Assembly (NCBI GenBank): GCA_033762815.1
Contig: JANRLF010000006.1
Location: forward strand, 124,001-188,000
Direction of reading: 5' to 3'
Length of the DNA stretch: 64,000 nt
Origin: JANRLF01 sp033762815
GTDB lineage: Bacteria > Bacteroidota > Bacteroidia > Chitinophagales > CAIOSU01
Positions 43,174-52,001 of the stretch are shown piece by piece; the stretch's first letter is position 1, and each line of letters opens with the position of its first letter. The translations under genes and the position numbers were made by a program. The notes beneath the pieces are model-generated. The model had not been told where the DNA came from, did not search any database, and worked only from the letters and a program-made list of their open reading frames with translations.

Positions 43174-44565
43174 CTATTTTCTGATGGAGTCTGAAAATTG
43201 TTTGAACTCGCTGAAAGCCTGCTGAAGATACGCTTTTCTTTGTGCATCGGCCACCACTTCCTCAATGGGGTTGAAGCCCGCCTCAACGGCTTGAAAATGT
43301 GGTTCGGTTTGTCCCAGCCCTTCTGCTACTTTGGCATGTAGCCAGCGGTAATGACGGTTCACATCATCGCGATACACGAATCGGTCCTGGCCTTGGATAA
43401 AGCACAACTGGTTATACCGATACTGGGGCAAAGTCTTGTTGTCGTTATTGTACCAGTAGCTTTGCAGCATGGGCAAGTTGGTGGGCGATTCGGAAAACAA
43501 GCTATCTCCTTCTACTGCTACCCCGGCCGCCCTTAATATATCATGATAGATATAGCGGGAGCTGACCAAATGGTTCTTTTCGCCTACTTTTTGGTGCTCA
43601 TGGTCCAGCCATAGCAAGGGCACCCGGTTGCCGCTATCGTTTACATTGGAAAAATGGTACACCCAGTCTTGTTCGCCAAAGTTATCCCCATGGTCGGAAC
43701 AGAACACCACTAAGTTATTCTTGTCTTGGTGCATCTCCCTAATAAACTCATCAAGCGGGTTGCACAATAAATTCCAGCTTTTTTCCTGTCGGCCTTTCAA
43801 CAAGGCCTCTATGCGGGGCTTTACGGGTGAATAGCCCTTCTTCAGGAAAGTTTGGTTGAGTGTATGGAAAAGGCCCATGGACTCCCTCACCTTGTCCAAC
43901 AAGCCCTCGGCCGTGAGTTTAAAGGTTGGCGCCACATGATAGGGGAAATGCGCTTCCATCAGGTTGAGGAACATAAAGGTGCGCTCCCCTTTGGCTTCGT
44001 TTTCCGCAATGGTTCTTCGGGCAAAATCAAAGGTATCGGGATAGGTATTTTGTGCCCATGCAATGCCCATCCTGAAATCCTCGGCCAACCGCTGGAACAT
44101 AAAATCTCGTGAAAGTACCAACTTGCGCACCCGTGGCTTGCCCAGCATCAAAGCAATGTTCAATAGCTTCCTGAATTTGGGCGTAACATGCTCATAGATG
44201 CGGTGCACTTGATCGAAGCCCCTATCGAGGCCAAAAATATTAGTGGTGGCAATATTAGCAGTACACTGGTAGGTATTGTAGCCCGCAGCTTTCAATCGCT
44301 CCGCCAAGGTGGGCAATTCGGGCCTGAAGCCTCTTGTCTGGCTGGTAGCACCATGTTCGTGTGGCATCTTACCCGTAAACAATGAAGTAGTGGCGGGCAA
44401 TGTCCAACAGCCCGCGGAGCGTGCACCGCTAAATTGAATAGCATTGGCTTGCGTATAGGGCATGCGCAAGCCTTGCTTCATGGCCACATCATAGCGCAGA
44501 CTGTCTACAACCAGTAAAATAATATTCCTAGGGCCGGGCAAACGCTTTAGCTTATTGGAGTGCAA
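43174..44565 (-). CDS. Sulfatase-superfamily hydrolase lacking the formylglycine Cys
   Basis: 463 residues from a TTG at 44565; a second TTG at 44541 is possible and would lie after the -7 element rather than inside it. The core NIILLVVDSLRYD and the later FCSDHGDNFGEQDWVYH bind the metal. Where sulfatases have C-x-P-S-R it reads WTLPATTSLFTG, so Thr is the likely nucleophile, as in phosphodiesterase-type members. EHGATS and PTLAERLKAAGYNTY are typical. It is probably a phospho- or phosphonate-ester hydrolase. It is first in the eight-gene operon. Confidence 0.82.
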   Translation of the reverse strand: MHSNKLKRLPGPRNIILLVVDSLRYDVAMKQGLRMPYTQANAIQFSGARSAGCWTLPATTSLFTGKMPHEHGATSQTRGFRPELPTLAERLKAAGYNTYQCTANIATTNIFGLDRGFDQVHRIYEHVTPKFRKLLNIALMLGKPRVRKLVLSRDFMFQRLAEDFRMGIAWAQNTYPDTFDFARRTIAENEAKGERTFMFLNLMEAHFPYHVAPTFKLTAEGLLDKVRESMGLFHTLNQTFLKKGYSPVKPRIEALLKGRQEKSWNLLCNPLDEFIREMHQDKNNLVVFCSDHGDNFGEQDWVYHFSNVNDSGNRVPLLWLDHEHQKVGEKNHLVSSRYIYHDILRAAGVAVEGDSLFSESPTNLPMLQSYWYNNDNKTLPQYRYNQLCFIQGQDRFVYRDDVNRHYRWLHAKVAEGLGQTEPHFQAVEAGFNPIEEVVADAQRKAYLQQAFSEFKQFSDSIRK

Positions 44566-44570
44566 AGGTA
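44563..44570 (-). promoter_or_regulatory. Candidate -7 element of the envelope operon
   Basis: On the minus strand TACCTTTG matches TAnnTTTG exactly and includes the TTG at 44565. If used, the start of transcription would lie near 44556 and the TTG at 44541 would be the first usable start. The facing plus-strand element is 66 bases away. Confidence 0.45.
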
Positions 44571-44635
44571 TAACATCTTTGATACATTGCAGGCGCAGAG
44601 GGTTGCAAGTCGCTTTTTTGAAAAAGGCTTTATGT

Positions 44636-44643
44636 TATCTTTG
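44636..44643 (+). promoter_or_regulatory. Candidate -7 element of the diacylglycerol-kinase-like gene
   Basis: TATCTTTG matches TAnnTTTG exactly, 18 bases before the ATG at 44662. A TTTG at 44617-44620 is only 15 bases upstream, shorter than the usual 19. Confidence 0.45.
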
Positions 44644-44661
44644 ATTATATAAGTGCGAATT

Positions 44662-45579
44662 ATGGATAATGGCTGGTTTGTTATCATTAATCCTATATCA
44701 GGGGGTAGAAAAGGTTTGAAAACCTGGCAGCAAACCGAGCAGTTTCTTAAAGACCATGCCATCCCTTTCCAGTACGCCGTTACCAGCCAAGCATTGGATG
44801 CCAGCGACCTGAGCAATAATGCCATTCTGCAAGGTTCTAGGAAAATACTTCTGATTGGCGGCGATGGCACCATCAACGAAGTGGTAAACGGCGTCTTTAC
44901 CCAAGACAAGGTACCAACGGCGGAAATCACTATTGGGATTTTATCTACCGGGACGGGCAACGATTTTATCAAAACACTGAATGTGCCTGCTGGTACTCAG
45001 GCATTGCCACTTCTTCTCCAAAACAAAACGAAACTCATTGACGTAGGCCTTGCTACCTACTATTTGGGCCAGGAGCAACGGCAACGCTACTTTATCAATG
45101 TGGCGGGAATGGCCTTCGATGCAGCGGTAACCCGCTATGCCAACTTGCATAAAAGCAACGCAGGCAAATTACAATATTATTGGAGCTTGGTGAAGACATT
45201 GATGACCTATAAAGCTGGGAAAATCAACTTGGTAACCGATACGGGCATCGAATTAAATGAAACCTGTTTCTGCCTAGATATTGGTAACGGCAAATATGCA
45301 GGTGGTGGTATGATGGTGGCCCCTCAGGCAGTGCCCGATGACGGCCAGTTCCATATCACCTATTTTACCGACCTAAGCCGCTGGGAAGTGATACAAAATA
45401 TTGGTAAACTCTTTAAAGGCACTTTCCTTGGCCATCCAAAAGTAAAAACCTTCACGGCCAAAAAAGTAGCCGTCACGGCCGAGGAACTGACTTATCTAGA
45501 AGTAGAAGGCGAAACCCTTGGGCATACCCCCTGTACTTTTCAAATCATACCGTCGTCTATAAAGGTACTAGTGCCCTAA
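44662..45579 (+). CDS. Diacylglycerol kinase family lipid kinase (YegS-like)
   Basis: 305 residues from the ATG at 44662; a GTG three codons earlier is less likely. FVIINPISGGRKG starts the fold, LLIGGDGTINEVVNG is the ATP-binding signature, and LSTGTGNDFIKTL is the second kinase motif. GGGMMVAPQAVPDDGQFHI is typical of YegS/DagK members. It phosphorylates a lipid at the inner face of the membrane, exact substrate unknown. It converges on uvrA with a 4-base stop overlap. Confidence 0.92.
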   Translation: MDNGWFVIINPISGGRKGLKTWQQTEQFLKDHAIPFQYAVTSQALDASDLSNNAILQGSRKILLIGGDGTINEVVNGVFTQDKVPTAEITIGILSTGTGNDFIKTLNVPAGTQALPLLLQNKTKLIDVGLATYYLGQEQRQRYFINVAGMAFDAAVTRYANLHKSNAGKLQYYWSLVKTLMTYKAGKINLVTDTGIELNETCFCLDIGNGKYAGGGMMVAPQAVPDDGQFHITYFTDLSRWEVIQNIGKLFKGTFLGHPKVKTFTAKKVAVTAEELTYLEVEGETLGHTPCTFQIIPSSIKVLVP

Positions 45580-48428
45580 GCCATTTGTAGCTCCGGCTTC
45601 AAAAAGCGGGCGGTATGGCTTTCCGCTACTTCGGCTACTTGCTCAGGGGTGCCAGTAGCTAGTATGGTGCCGCCCCTTGCGCCCCCTTCAGGGCCTAGGT
45701 CAATAATATAATCTGCAACCTTTACAACATCCAGGTTGTGCTCTATTATCAGTACTGTGTTGCCTTTCTCTACCAATTGGTCCAGCACCTCCAACAGTAA
45801 ACGGATATCTTCAAAATGCAGACCCGTAGTAGGTTCATCAAGGATATAGAAGGTATTTCCCGTATCTTTTTTGCTAAGTTCAGCTGCCAGTTTTACCCTT
45901 TGCGCCTCGCCACCAGAAAGGGTGGTAGCGGCTTGGCCAAGAGTTAAATAGCCCAAGCCCACATCGGCAAGGGTTTTTATCTTTCGATATATAGCTGGTA
46001 TCGGCTCGAAAAACTCCACCGCTTCCCGTACGGGCATCTCCAGAACATCGCTGATGGATTTGCCCTTATAGCGCACTTCCAAGGTTTCCCTATTGTAACG
46101 TCTGCCCATACAGGTTTCGCAAAGCACGTTCACATCTGGCAGGAAATTCATTTCTATCACCTTCATGCCGCCGCCCTCACATTCCTCGCAGCGGCCACCC
46201 TTTACATTGAAGCTAAACCTGCCCGGCTTATAGCCCCTAATCTTGGCTTCGGGCAATTGGGCAAACAATGTTCTGATATCGGAAAACACCCCAATGTAAG
46301 TAGCTGGGTTGCTCCTAGGCGTACGGCCTATGGGGCTTTGGTCTATTTCAATTACCTTGTCAATATGTTCCAAGCCACGGATTGCTTCATAAGCCAATGG
46401 CTTTTGGCGGCTGTTGTACAAATGCTGCCTTAAAATGGGATATAGGGTGGCATTGATCAGGCTTGATTTGCCACTGCCGGAAACGCCCGTCACCACTGTC
46501 ATGGCACCCATAGGTATGCTGATGGAAACATGCTTCAGGTTATGCCCGGTAGCTCCTAGCAGTTCCAAGAAATGTCCATTACCTGGTCTCCTTTGCGCCG
46601 GAATGGCTATGTTTTTCTTGCCACTTAAGTACTGGGCAGTAAGGGTGTCGCTTTGCAAAAATTCATAGGGGGTGCCTGCACCCACTACTCCACCGCCCAA
46701 TCTGCCTGCACCTGGGCCCAAATCGATAATATAGTCCGAGGCCAGCATGATATCCTTGTCGTGCTCCACTACCAATACCGTGTTGCCTACTGAGGCCAAA
46801 TCGCGCAAGGCTTTGATAAGACGGGTATTATCGCGCTGGTGTAGCCCAATACTGGGCTCGTCCAATATATAGGTAATGCCCACCAACTGCGAACCTATCT
46901 GTGTTGCCAAGCGGATACGTTGCGACTCACCACCTGAAAGGGTGCGCGAAGCACGGTTAAGGGTCAAATATTCCAAACCCACGTCCAACAGGAAACCTAG
47001 GCGCACCCTTATTTCCTTCAACAATTCCCGGGCTATGGTATTCTGCTTATCGGAGAGAAGGGGCTCAATATTGGCAAACCATTCCGAAAGCTCGTTGATA
47101 TCGATATTGGATATTTGGGCAATATTCTTGCCCGCCACCTTAAACTGCAACGACTCCTTTTTCAAGCGGGTGCCGCCACATTCGGGGCAAGGGATGCTTT
47201 CCATAAATTCCTCTGCCCAACGCCGCAGGTTTTCGCTGGAAGTTTCGTTGTAGCAACGGCGAATCATGTTCACCACGCCTTCAAATTCACCGGTCCGGTA
47301 TAGGTCGTTCAGGTTCTCTTCGTCAGGAATTCCTTCCTCCACCCCATACATGATTTTGTTAAAGGCTCTTTGAGGCAACTGCCCTACCGGACAGGATAAA
47401 TTGAAATCGTACTTCTTGGAAAACCTGCGCAAGGCTTTGAATGCATGGTTGTCGCGCCATTCACCCAAGGGGGCTATACCGCCAGCATTTAGTGGTACTG
47501 TAGGGTCAGGCACCACGGCCTCCATATCTATTTCATGAACGACGCCAAGGCCCTTGCAATGCGGGCATGCGCCATAAGGGGAATTGAAGGAAAAAGTATT
47601 GGGCGAAGGGTCTTCGTAAGAAATACCGCTATCGGGGCACATTAATTGGCGGCTGAACTGCGATACCTTTTCCGTATCATGGTCCATCACCATTATTAAT
47701 CCATTGCCCAGTTTTAAGGCGGTATCCAGCGAGGGCTTCAACCTTTCCGAGGCCTTGTCGTCAATGGCAAGCCTGTCCACTACCAATTCAATATCATGAA
47801 TCTTGTAGCGGTCCACCTGCATCTTTTCTTTCAGCTCCTTTATTTCCCCATCAATGCGCACTTTCAGATAGCCCTGCTTGCGCACTTTCTCGAACAGCTC
47901 ACGGTAATGGCCTTTTCTGCCCCTCACCATGGGCGCAAGCAATACAATTTTTTTCCCTTGGTAATGCTCCAAGATATGCTCCTGAATCTGGCTTTCTGTA
48001 TAACGCACCATCTTTTTACCGGTGGCTTCACTGAATGCCTCGCCAATACGGGCGTAGAGCAAACGGATAAAATCGTATATCTCCGTAACCGTACCCACAG
48101 TACTACGGGGATTTTTGTTGGTAGTTTTCTGCTCGATGGAGATTACTGGGCTAAGGCCGGTGATTTTGTCCACATCAGGCCTTTCCATGCTGCCGATAAA
48201 CTGGCGGGCATAGGCACTAAAACTCTCAATGTATCGGCGCTGCCCTTCGGCATAAATGGTATCGAAGGCTAAGGAAGATTTACCGCTGCCGCTGATCCCG
48301 GTAATCACAATCATCCGGTTGCGGGGCAGGCTTACGTCAATGTTTTTAAGATTGTGTACGCGCGCTCCATACACATTCAGGTACTCAATCTCAACATCAC
48401 TGATAGCGGGCAACGACTTCACACTCAT
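45576..48428 (-). CDS. uvrA: Excinuclease ABC subunit A
   Basis: 950 residues from the ATG at 48426-48428; an ATG 11 codons upstream (48461) is possible. Two ABC ATPase halves: GISGSGKSSLAFDTIYAEGQRRY with signature LSGGESQRIRLA, and GVSGSGKSSL with LSGGEAQRVKLAAEL. Zinc modules are C-x2-C types at CPHCKG, CPECGG and CEECEGGG to CETCMG. It recognises bulky DNA lesions with UvrB in nucleotide excision repair. It stands alone. Confidence 0.97.
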   Translation of the reverse strand: MSVKSLPAISDVEIEYLNVYGARVHNLKNIDVSLPRNRMIVITGISGSGKSSLAFDTIYAEGQRRYIESFSAYARQFIGSMERPDVDKITGLSPVISIEQKTTNKNPRSTVGTVTEIYDFIRLLYARIGEAFSEATGKKMVRYTESQIQEHILEHYQGKKIVLLAPMVRGRKGHYRELFEKVRKQGYLKVRIDGEIKELKEKMQVDRYKIHDIELVVDRLAIDDKASERLKPSLDTALKLGNGLIMVMDHDTEKVSQFSRQLMCPDSGISYEDPSPNTFSFNSPYGACPHCKGLGVVHEIDMEAVVPDPTVPLNAGGIAPLGEWRDNHAFKALRRFSKKYDFNLSCPVGQLPQRAFNKIMYGVEEGIPDEENLNDLYRTGEFEGVVNMIRRCYNETSSENLRRWAEEFMESIPCPECGGTRLKKESLQFKVAGKNIAQISNIDINELSEWFANIEPLLSDKQNTIARELLKEIRVRLGFLLDVGLEYLTLNRASRTLSGGESQRIRLATQIGSQLVGITYILDEPSIGLHQRDNTRLIKALRDLASVGNTVLVVEHDKDIMLASDYIIDLGPGAGRLGGGVVGAGTPYEFLQSDTLTAQYLSGKKNIAIPAQRRPGNGHFLELLGATGHNLKHVSISIPMGAMTVVTGVSGSGKSSLINATLYPILRQHLYNSRQKPLAYEAIRGLEHIDKVIEIDQSPIGRTPRSNPATYIGVFSDIRTLFAQLPEAKIRGYKPGRFSFNVKGGRCEECEGGGMKVIEMNFLPDVNVLCETCMGRRYNRETLEVRYKGKSISDVLEMPVREAVEFFEPIPAIYRKIKTLADVGLGYLTLGQAATTLSGGEAQRVKLAAELSKKDTGNTFYILDEPTTGLHFEDIRLLLEVLDQLVEKGNTVLIIEHNLDVVKVADYIIDLGPEGGARGGTILATGTPEQVAEVAESHTARFLKPELQMA

Positions 48429-48518
48429 AAGCGGGGCAAAGATACGGGTTTTAAGCTCCATAAATCAATGCCAGCCTAAAGACAAACAAGCTTAACGGAA
48501 AGTTCAAAAATGTTTATT

Positions 48519-48941
48519 TTACAAGGGAGGAATCATAATATTAAAAGTTGCACGACCTTTACATTTCAAAACAATCGTATAATCTCCAGTGTATGGTATG
48601 TCATAAACTAATCTATCATCAGTTTTAAACACCGGTTCTAAATCAGTACCATCTTTTTGAATTACTTGTAAAGCGAATTCCGAATACTTTTCTATTGTCA
48701 TCTTTTGTTTCTTACGGATGCCAATTACATATTGTTTGATGCCACTAATTTCTGCTGTGACGTGTTTAGAAACACTACCTTTCTGAAAACTTATTCTCTC
48801 TTTCGCAACAATAATTTCAGTTTCAGTTGTATTTACGGTCTCATTGGAAAAAATGGAATATATCACACCAATAACAGTAAATATTGATGCTAAGATACCT
48901 ACTGAAACTTTTAGTAAGTTAAGTCGGGCTTCGTTTAACAT
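48519..48941 (-). CDS. Small membrane-anchored protein, family not recognised
   Basis: 140 residues. One N-terminal membrane helix (VSVGILASIFTVIGVIYSIF), then an Asn/Thr-rich stretch and a beta-rich soluble part ending LVYDIPYTGDYTIVLKCKGR then ATFNIMIPPL, like a small beta-sandwich facing the periplasm. It is more AT-rich than uvrA and the aminopeptidase on either side, which suggests acquisition. Its start codon overlaps a large inverted repeat. Confidence 0.5.
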   Translation of the reverse strand: MLNEARLNLLKVSVGILASIFTVIGVIYSIFSNETVNTTETEIIVAKERISFQKGSVSKHVTAEISGIKQYVIGIRKKQKMTIEKYSEFALQVIQKDGTDLEPVFKTDDRLVYDIPYTGDYTIVLKCKGRATFNIMIPPL

Positions 48942-48977
48942 TTGGCATAAATATACATTAATCTAATTTATGCCAAA
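48941..48977. repeat. Perfect 12-bp-arm inverted repeat at a start codon
   Basis: Arms TTTGGCATAAAT (48941-48952) and ATTTATGCCAAA (48966-48977) with a 13-base spacer. The near arm touches the A of the ATG of the small membrane protein. It could be an operator, an mRNA hairpin controlling translation, or a leftover of the insertion. It is not followed by a T-run, so it is not a standard terminator. Confidence 0.7.
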
Positions 48978-49065
48978 ATAAATTACAATAAAATCAACTT
49001 GTCTTTAAAATTTTTCTACCCTTACAGCTAGCAAAATCAAAATCACCAATTCCAAAGCCAACGCC

Positions 49066-51660
49066 TTATTCCAACTTCTTATACCGATTAATTAAGTTTT
49101 TGTCCTTCTCATTGGTCTTAATAGTCTGGAATTCGCTCATCAGTTCTTTGCCAAAAGCCTCGAAGCTTTGTGCCTCTGGGGTTTTCTCCTTTGCTTTCTT
49201 TTCGTAATCCTTGGCAAGGGTATAAATAGAACGGGCGGCCGCATAGCGTACCCACCAAGGCTCTGCATACTGGGCAAAAGTTTTTAGAGTTACCATGCCC
49301 TTTTTAATGGCATTCATATCCGCCAATTCACTTAAATACTTGCCATAGTTCATCAGCACGATATACTTGGCATAGCCCGTAGTTTGTACGGCCATATCCT
49401 CAAAGTACTGATGGTCTTCTGGCTTGGCCTGCTCGGCATAAATCGTACTTACCACGGCACTTACATCCAATGTCGGTTCGGTATTATACATTTCCTTCGC
49501 AATGCTATATGCATCAAGGGGCGCAATGCTATCCAATACCTCCAGTGCGGCACCCACCACTATGTGCGAACGGTTTTCCTTGGCCAGTTCCTTGAAATAG
49601 TCTACCATTTCCTTTCTGTTCTCAAACTCACCCAGCTTGTATATCGCCGAGGCGGCAACGGGTGTTTTTTTGTCTTGCCTAGCCAAGCGTACCAAAGAGG
49701 CTTTCAGTTTTGATTTGTAATTGTCATCCCCTTCCAGCGAAATATTTTCGGCCACATACTGCCTGAAATACCAGAAAGTATCGTTCATGGCATTAATCAG
49801 CAAATCCTTTACCATAGGATTTTCCTGTTGCTCCATAAAGTATTCCAAGGCCTCCATCTTATCCATAAAGCGGGGGGCATTCTTGTATTGGAACACGTAT
49901 TCCTCCAAGGTCTTATGGTCCGTCTTTTCTGCTAGCAAAGTTTTGGTGGCATCCACATTTATCAACTGTGGCCTAGCATCTACTTTGAAGAAAAACTGCT
50001 GTTTCTTTTGGTCAAGTACGATGCTGTCATTAATCACTTTGCCATTCACGTACAAATCCACTTTCAAAGGTAGACGGTACACAAAACCTTTTTCTGCACT
50101 GGCTGACTGACTGATGGTTACTACCGCTGTTTTGGTGGTGTCCCAATAATCATAACTGATATCAAGTACTGGATGTCCGGCAGTCAAATACCACTGGTTG
50201 AAAAACCAGTTCATATCTTGGCCAGTCACCTTTTCGAAAGCCAGTCGAAGGTTGGCATGCTCAACCGCCTGAAATTCGTGTGTTTTCAAGTAATACGCCA
50301 ATGATTTGAAAAAAGCCTCATCGCCTAGGTTATCGCGCAACATGTTCAGCACTATGCCGCCTTTGTTATAGCTATGGGCATCGAACATCTCCTCCTTATC
50401 TTCATAATAGAAGCGAATCAAGGGGTCTTGCTTGTACTGTGCCTCGCCAAAATAGCCGCCTTCAGATTGGTAACGCACCAAATCTGCCTCCATGCGGCCA
50501 TATTTAAAGTCGGTCCATAGGTATTCGCTATAGTCGGCAAAGCCTTCGTTAAGGGTCAGGTTCGACCATGATTCGGTGGTCAGCAGGTCGCCAAACCACT
50601 GGTGGAAAAGCTCATGGGCAATGATGGTTTCGTAATTGTTGTCTTTCAATTCTTTTTCCGTACGCAACAGTTCATGGAAGTACAGGTTGGCGGTAGTATT
50701 CTCCATGGCTCCAGAAACATAATCGTAAACGGCCACCTGCGAATACTTCTCCCAAGGATAGGCATAGCCTAACACCGAGGAGAAATACTCCAACATTTGT
50801 GGGGTATTGCCCCATATCTGTTGGGTGTAGGGCACATACTTGTCTTCTACATAATACTCAACGGGCAGGTTGCGCCATTTGTCCTTAATGATGGTAAACT
50901 TGCCCACCGCCATCATTACCAAATAGGGGGCATGAGGCAAGCTCTGTTTCCAGTAATCGGTGCGGGTGCCGTTGGCATTTTTTGTGGAATTAAGGAGCAG
51001 GCCGTTCGATAAGGTGACCATGCTATCGGGCACGGTCATGTATATTTCCTGGGTCATTTTTTGGTTGGGCTTATCGATGGTGGGAAACCAGCAAGAACTG
51101 GCCTCGGTTTCGCCTTGTGTCCATATTTGCTTTGGCTTGCCCGGTTCCTTGCCCAGCGGATTGATGAAGTACAGCCCTTTGTCGGAGGTAATGGCGGCAC
51201 TGCCCCCGGCCTCTAGCTCATTGGGTTTGGCCACATAGTCAATGAACACTTCAAATGTATCGGTGCGGGTGTAGGTTTTGGGCAAGGTGATTTTCAATTG
51301 TAGCGAGTCGTAACTGTATTTTAAAGGGGTACTGCCGCCATTTTCTACCAAGTTCACTTTATTGATAGTCATTCCCTTGGCATCGAGGGTCAATTGATTT
51401 TGAGCGGCAAAGTAAGGTACTAAGGTTAAGTTGGCTTTCCCGTACAGGTATTGCTTTTCCCAATCGAATGACACTTCCAGACGGGTATGTATCAGGTCCA
51501 TTTCCAAGGGCACGCTGGCTTGGTAGTCGCGAATGTCCTTGGGTTTTACGGTTACCTCGTCCAGCTCTTCGGTTTTTACCTTACCGTTTTTTGTTGTCTT
51601 GCAGGAAAACAACATCATCAATGCCGCAAACAGCAGCATGGTCCATTTGATATTCTTCAT
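49066..51660 (-). CDS. M1 family metallopeptidase (aminopeptidase N-like), lipoprotein
   Basis: 864 residues. Lipoprotein signal MKNIKWTMLLFAALMMLFSC. N-terminal beta domain to about 260. The catalytic domain has the exopeptidase motif GAMEN (about 317-321) and the zinc site HELFHQWFGD with the third ligand in NEGFADY (about 350-375). The C-terminal region from about 560 is helical, HEAT-like. It trims peptides at the N-terminus on the cell envelope. It stands alone. Confidence 0.94.
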   Translation of the reverse strand: MKNIKWTMLLFAALMMLFSCKTTKNGKVKTEELDEVTVKPKDIRDYQASVPLEMDLIHTRLEVSFDWEKQYLYGKANLTLVPYFAAQNQLTLDAKGMTINKVNLVENGGSTPLKYSYDSLQLKITLPKTYTRTDTFEVFIDYVAKPNELEAGGSAAITSDKGLYFINPLGKEPGKPKQIWTQGETEASSCWFPTIDKPNQKMTQEIYMTVPDSMVTLSNGLLLNSTKNANGTRTDYWKQSLPHAPYLVMMAVGKFTIIKDKWRNLPVEYYVEDKYVPYTQQIWGNTPQMLEYFSSVLGYAYPWEKYSQVAVYDYVSGAMENTTANLYFHELLRTEKELKDNNYETIIAHELFHQWFGDLLTTESWSNLTLNEGFADYSEYLWTDFKYGRMEADLVRYQSEGGYFGEAQYKQDPLIRFYYEDKEEMFDAHSYNKGGIVLNMLRDNLGDEAFFKSLAYYLKTHEFQAVEHANLRLAFEKVTGQDMNWFFNQWYLTAGHPVLDISYDYWDTTKTAVVTISQSASAEKGFVYRLPLKVDLYVNGKVINDSIVLDQKKQQFFFKVDARPQLINVDATKTLLAEKTDHKTLEEYVFQYKNAPRFMDKMEALEYFMEQQENPMVKDLLINAMNDTFWYFRQYVAENISLEGDDNYKSKLKASLVRLARQDKKTPVAASAIYKLGEFENRKEMVDYFKELAKENRSHIVVGAALEVLDSIAPLDAYSIAKEMYNTEPTLDVSAVVSTIYAEQAKPEDHQYFEDMAVQTTGYAKYIVLMNYGKYLSELADMNAIKKGMVTLKTFAQYAEPWWVRYAAARSIYTLAKDYEKKAKEKTPEAQSFEAFGKELMSEFQTIKTNEKDKNLINRYKKLE

Positions 51661-51763
51661 GTTCGAAATTATACAGCCGTGAAATTACCCATTTTTCGGG
51701 AATGGCGTGTTGAGTAGAATGGTATGAATTTTATTATCATAACCAATAATACTCCATAAAAGT

Positions 51764-51771
51764 TACCTTTG
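51764..51771 (+). promoter_or_regulatory. Candidate -7 element of the S4 protein gene
   Basis: TACCTTTG matches TAnnTTTG exactly and ends 5 bases before the ATG at 51777. Transcription would begin about at the start codon, suggesting a leaderless message. No clear -33 element. Confidence 0.5.
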
Positions 51772-51776
51772 CCCCT

Positions 51777-52001
51777 ATGATAACTTTTTCCATTGAAGAG
51801 GAATATATTGAGCTATCCAAGCTGCTGAAAGCCACCCATTTATGCAGCACAGGCGGCGAGGCAAAAATAGTTATCACTGAGGGCATGGTGAGCTACAACG
51901 GCCATATAGACACGCGTAAACGCCTAAAAGTGAGGCCAGGCGATGAAATCACTTACAACGGCACTACCATTAAAGTAGTGGCTAACCCATCCGCTGTATA
52001 A
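51777..52001 (+). CDS. S4 domain RNA-binding protein (YbcJ-like)
   Basis: 74 residues, a single S4 domain: LSKLLKATHLCSTGGEAKIV then EGMVSYNGHIDTRKRLKVRPGDEI. It matches the small YbcJ/YaaA-type proteins thought to bind structured RNA or ribosomal intermediates. Cytosolic. The stop lies 20 bases inside the 3' end of the converging response-regulator gene. Confidence 0.88.
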   Translation: MITFSIEEEYIELSKLLKATHLCSTGGEAKIVITEGMVSYNGHIDTRKRLKVRPGDEITYNGTTIKVVANPSAV

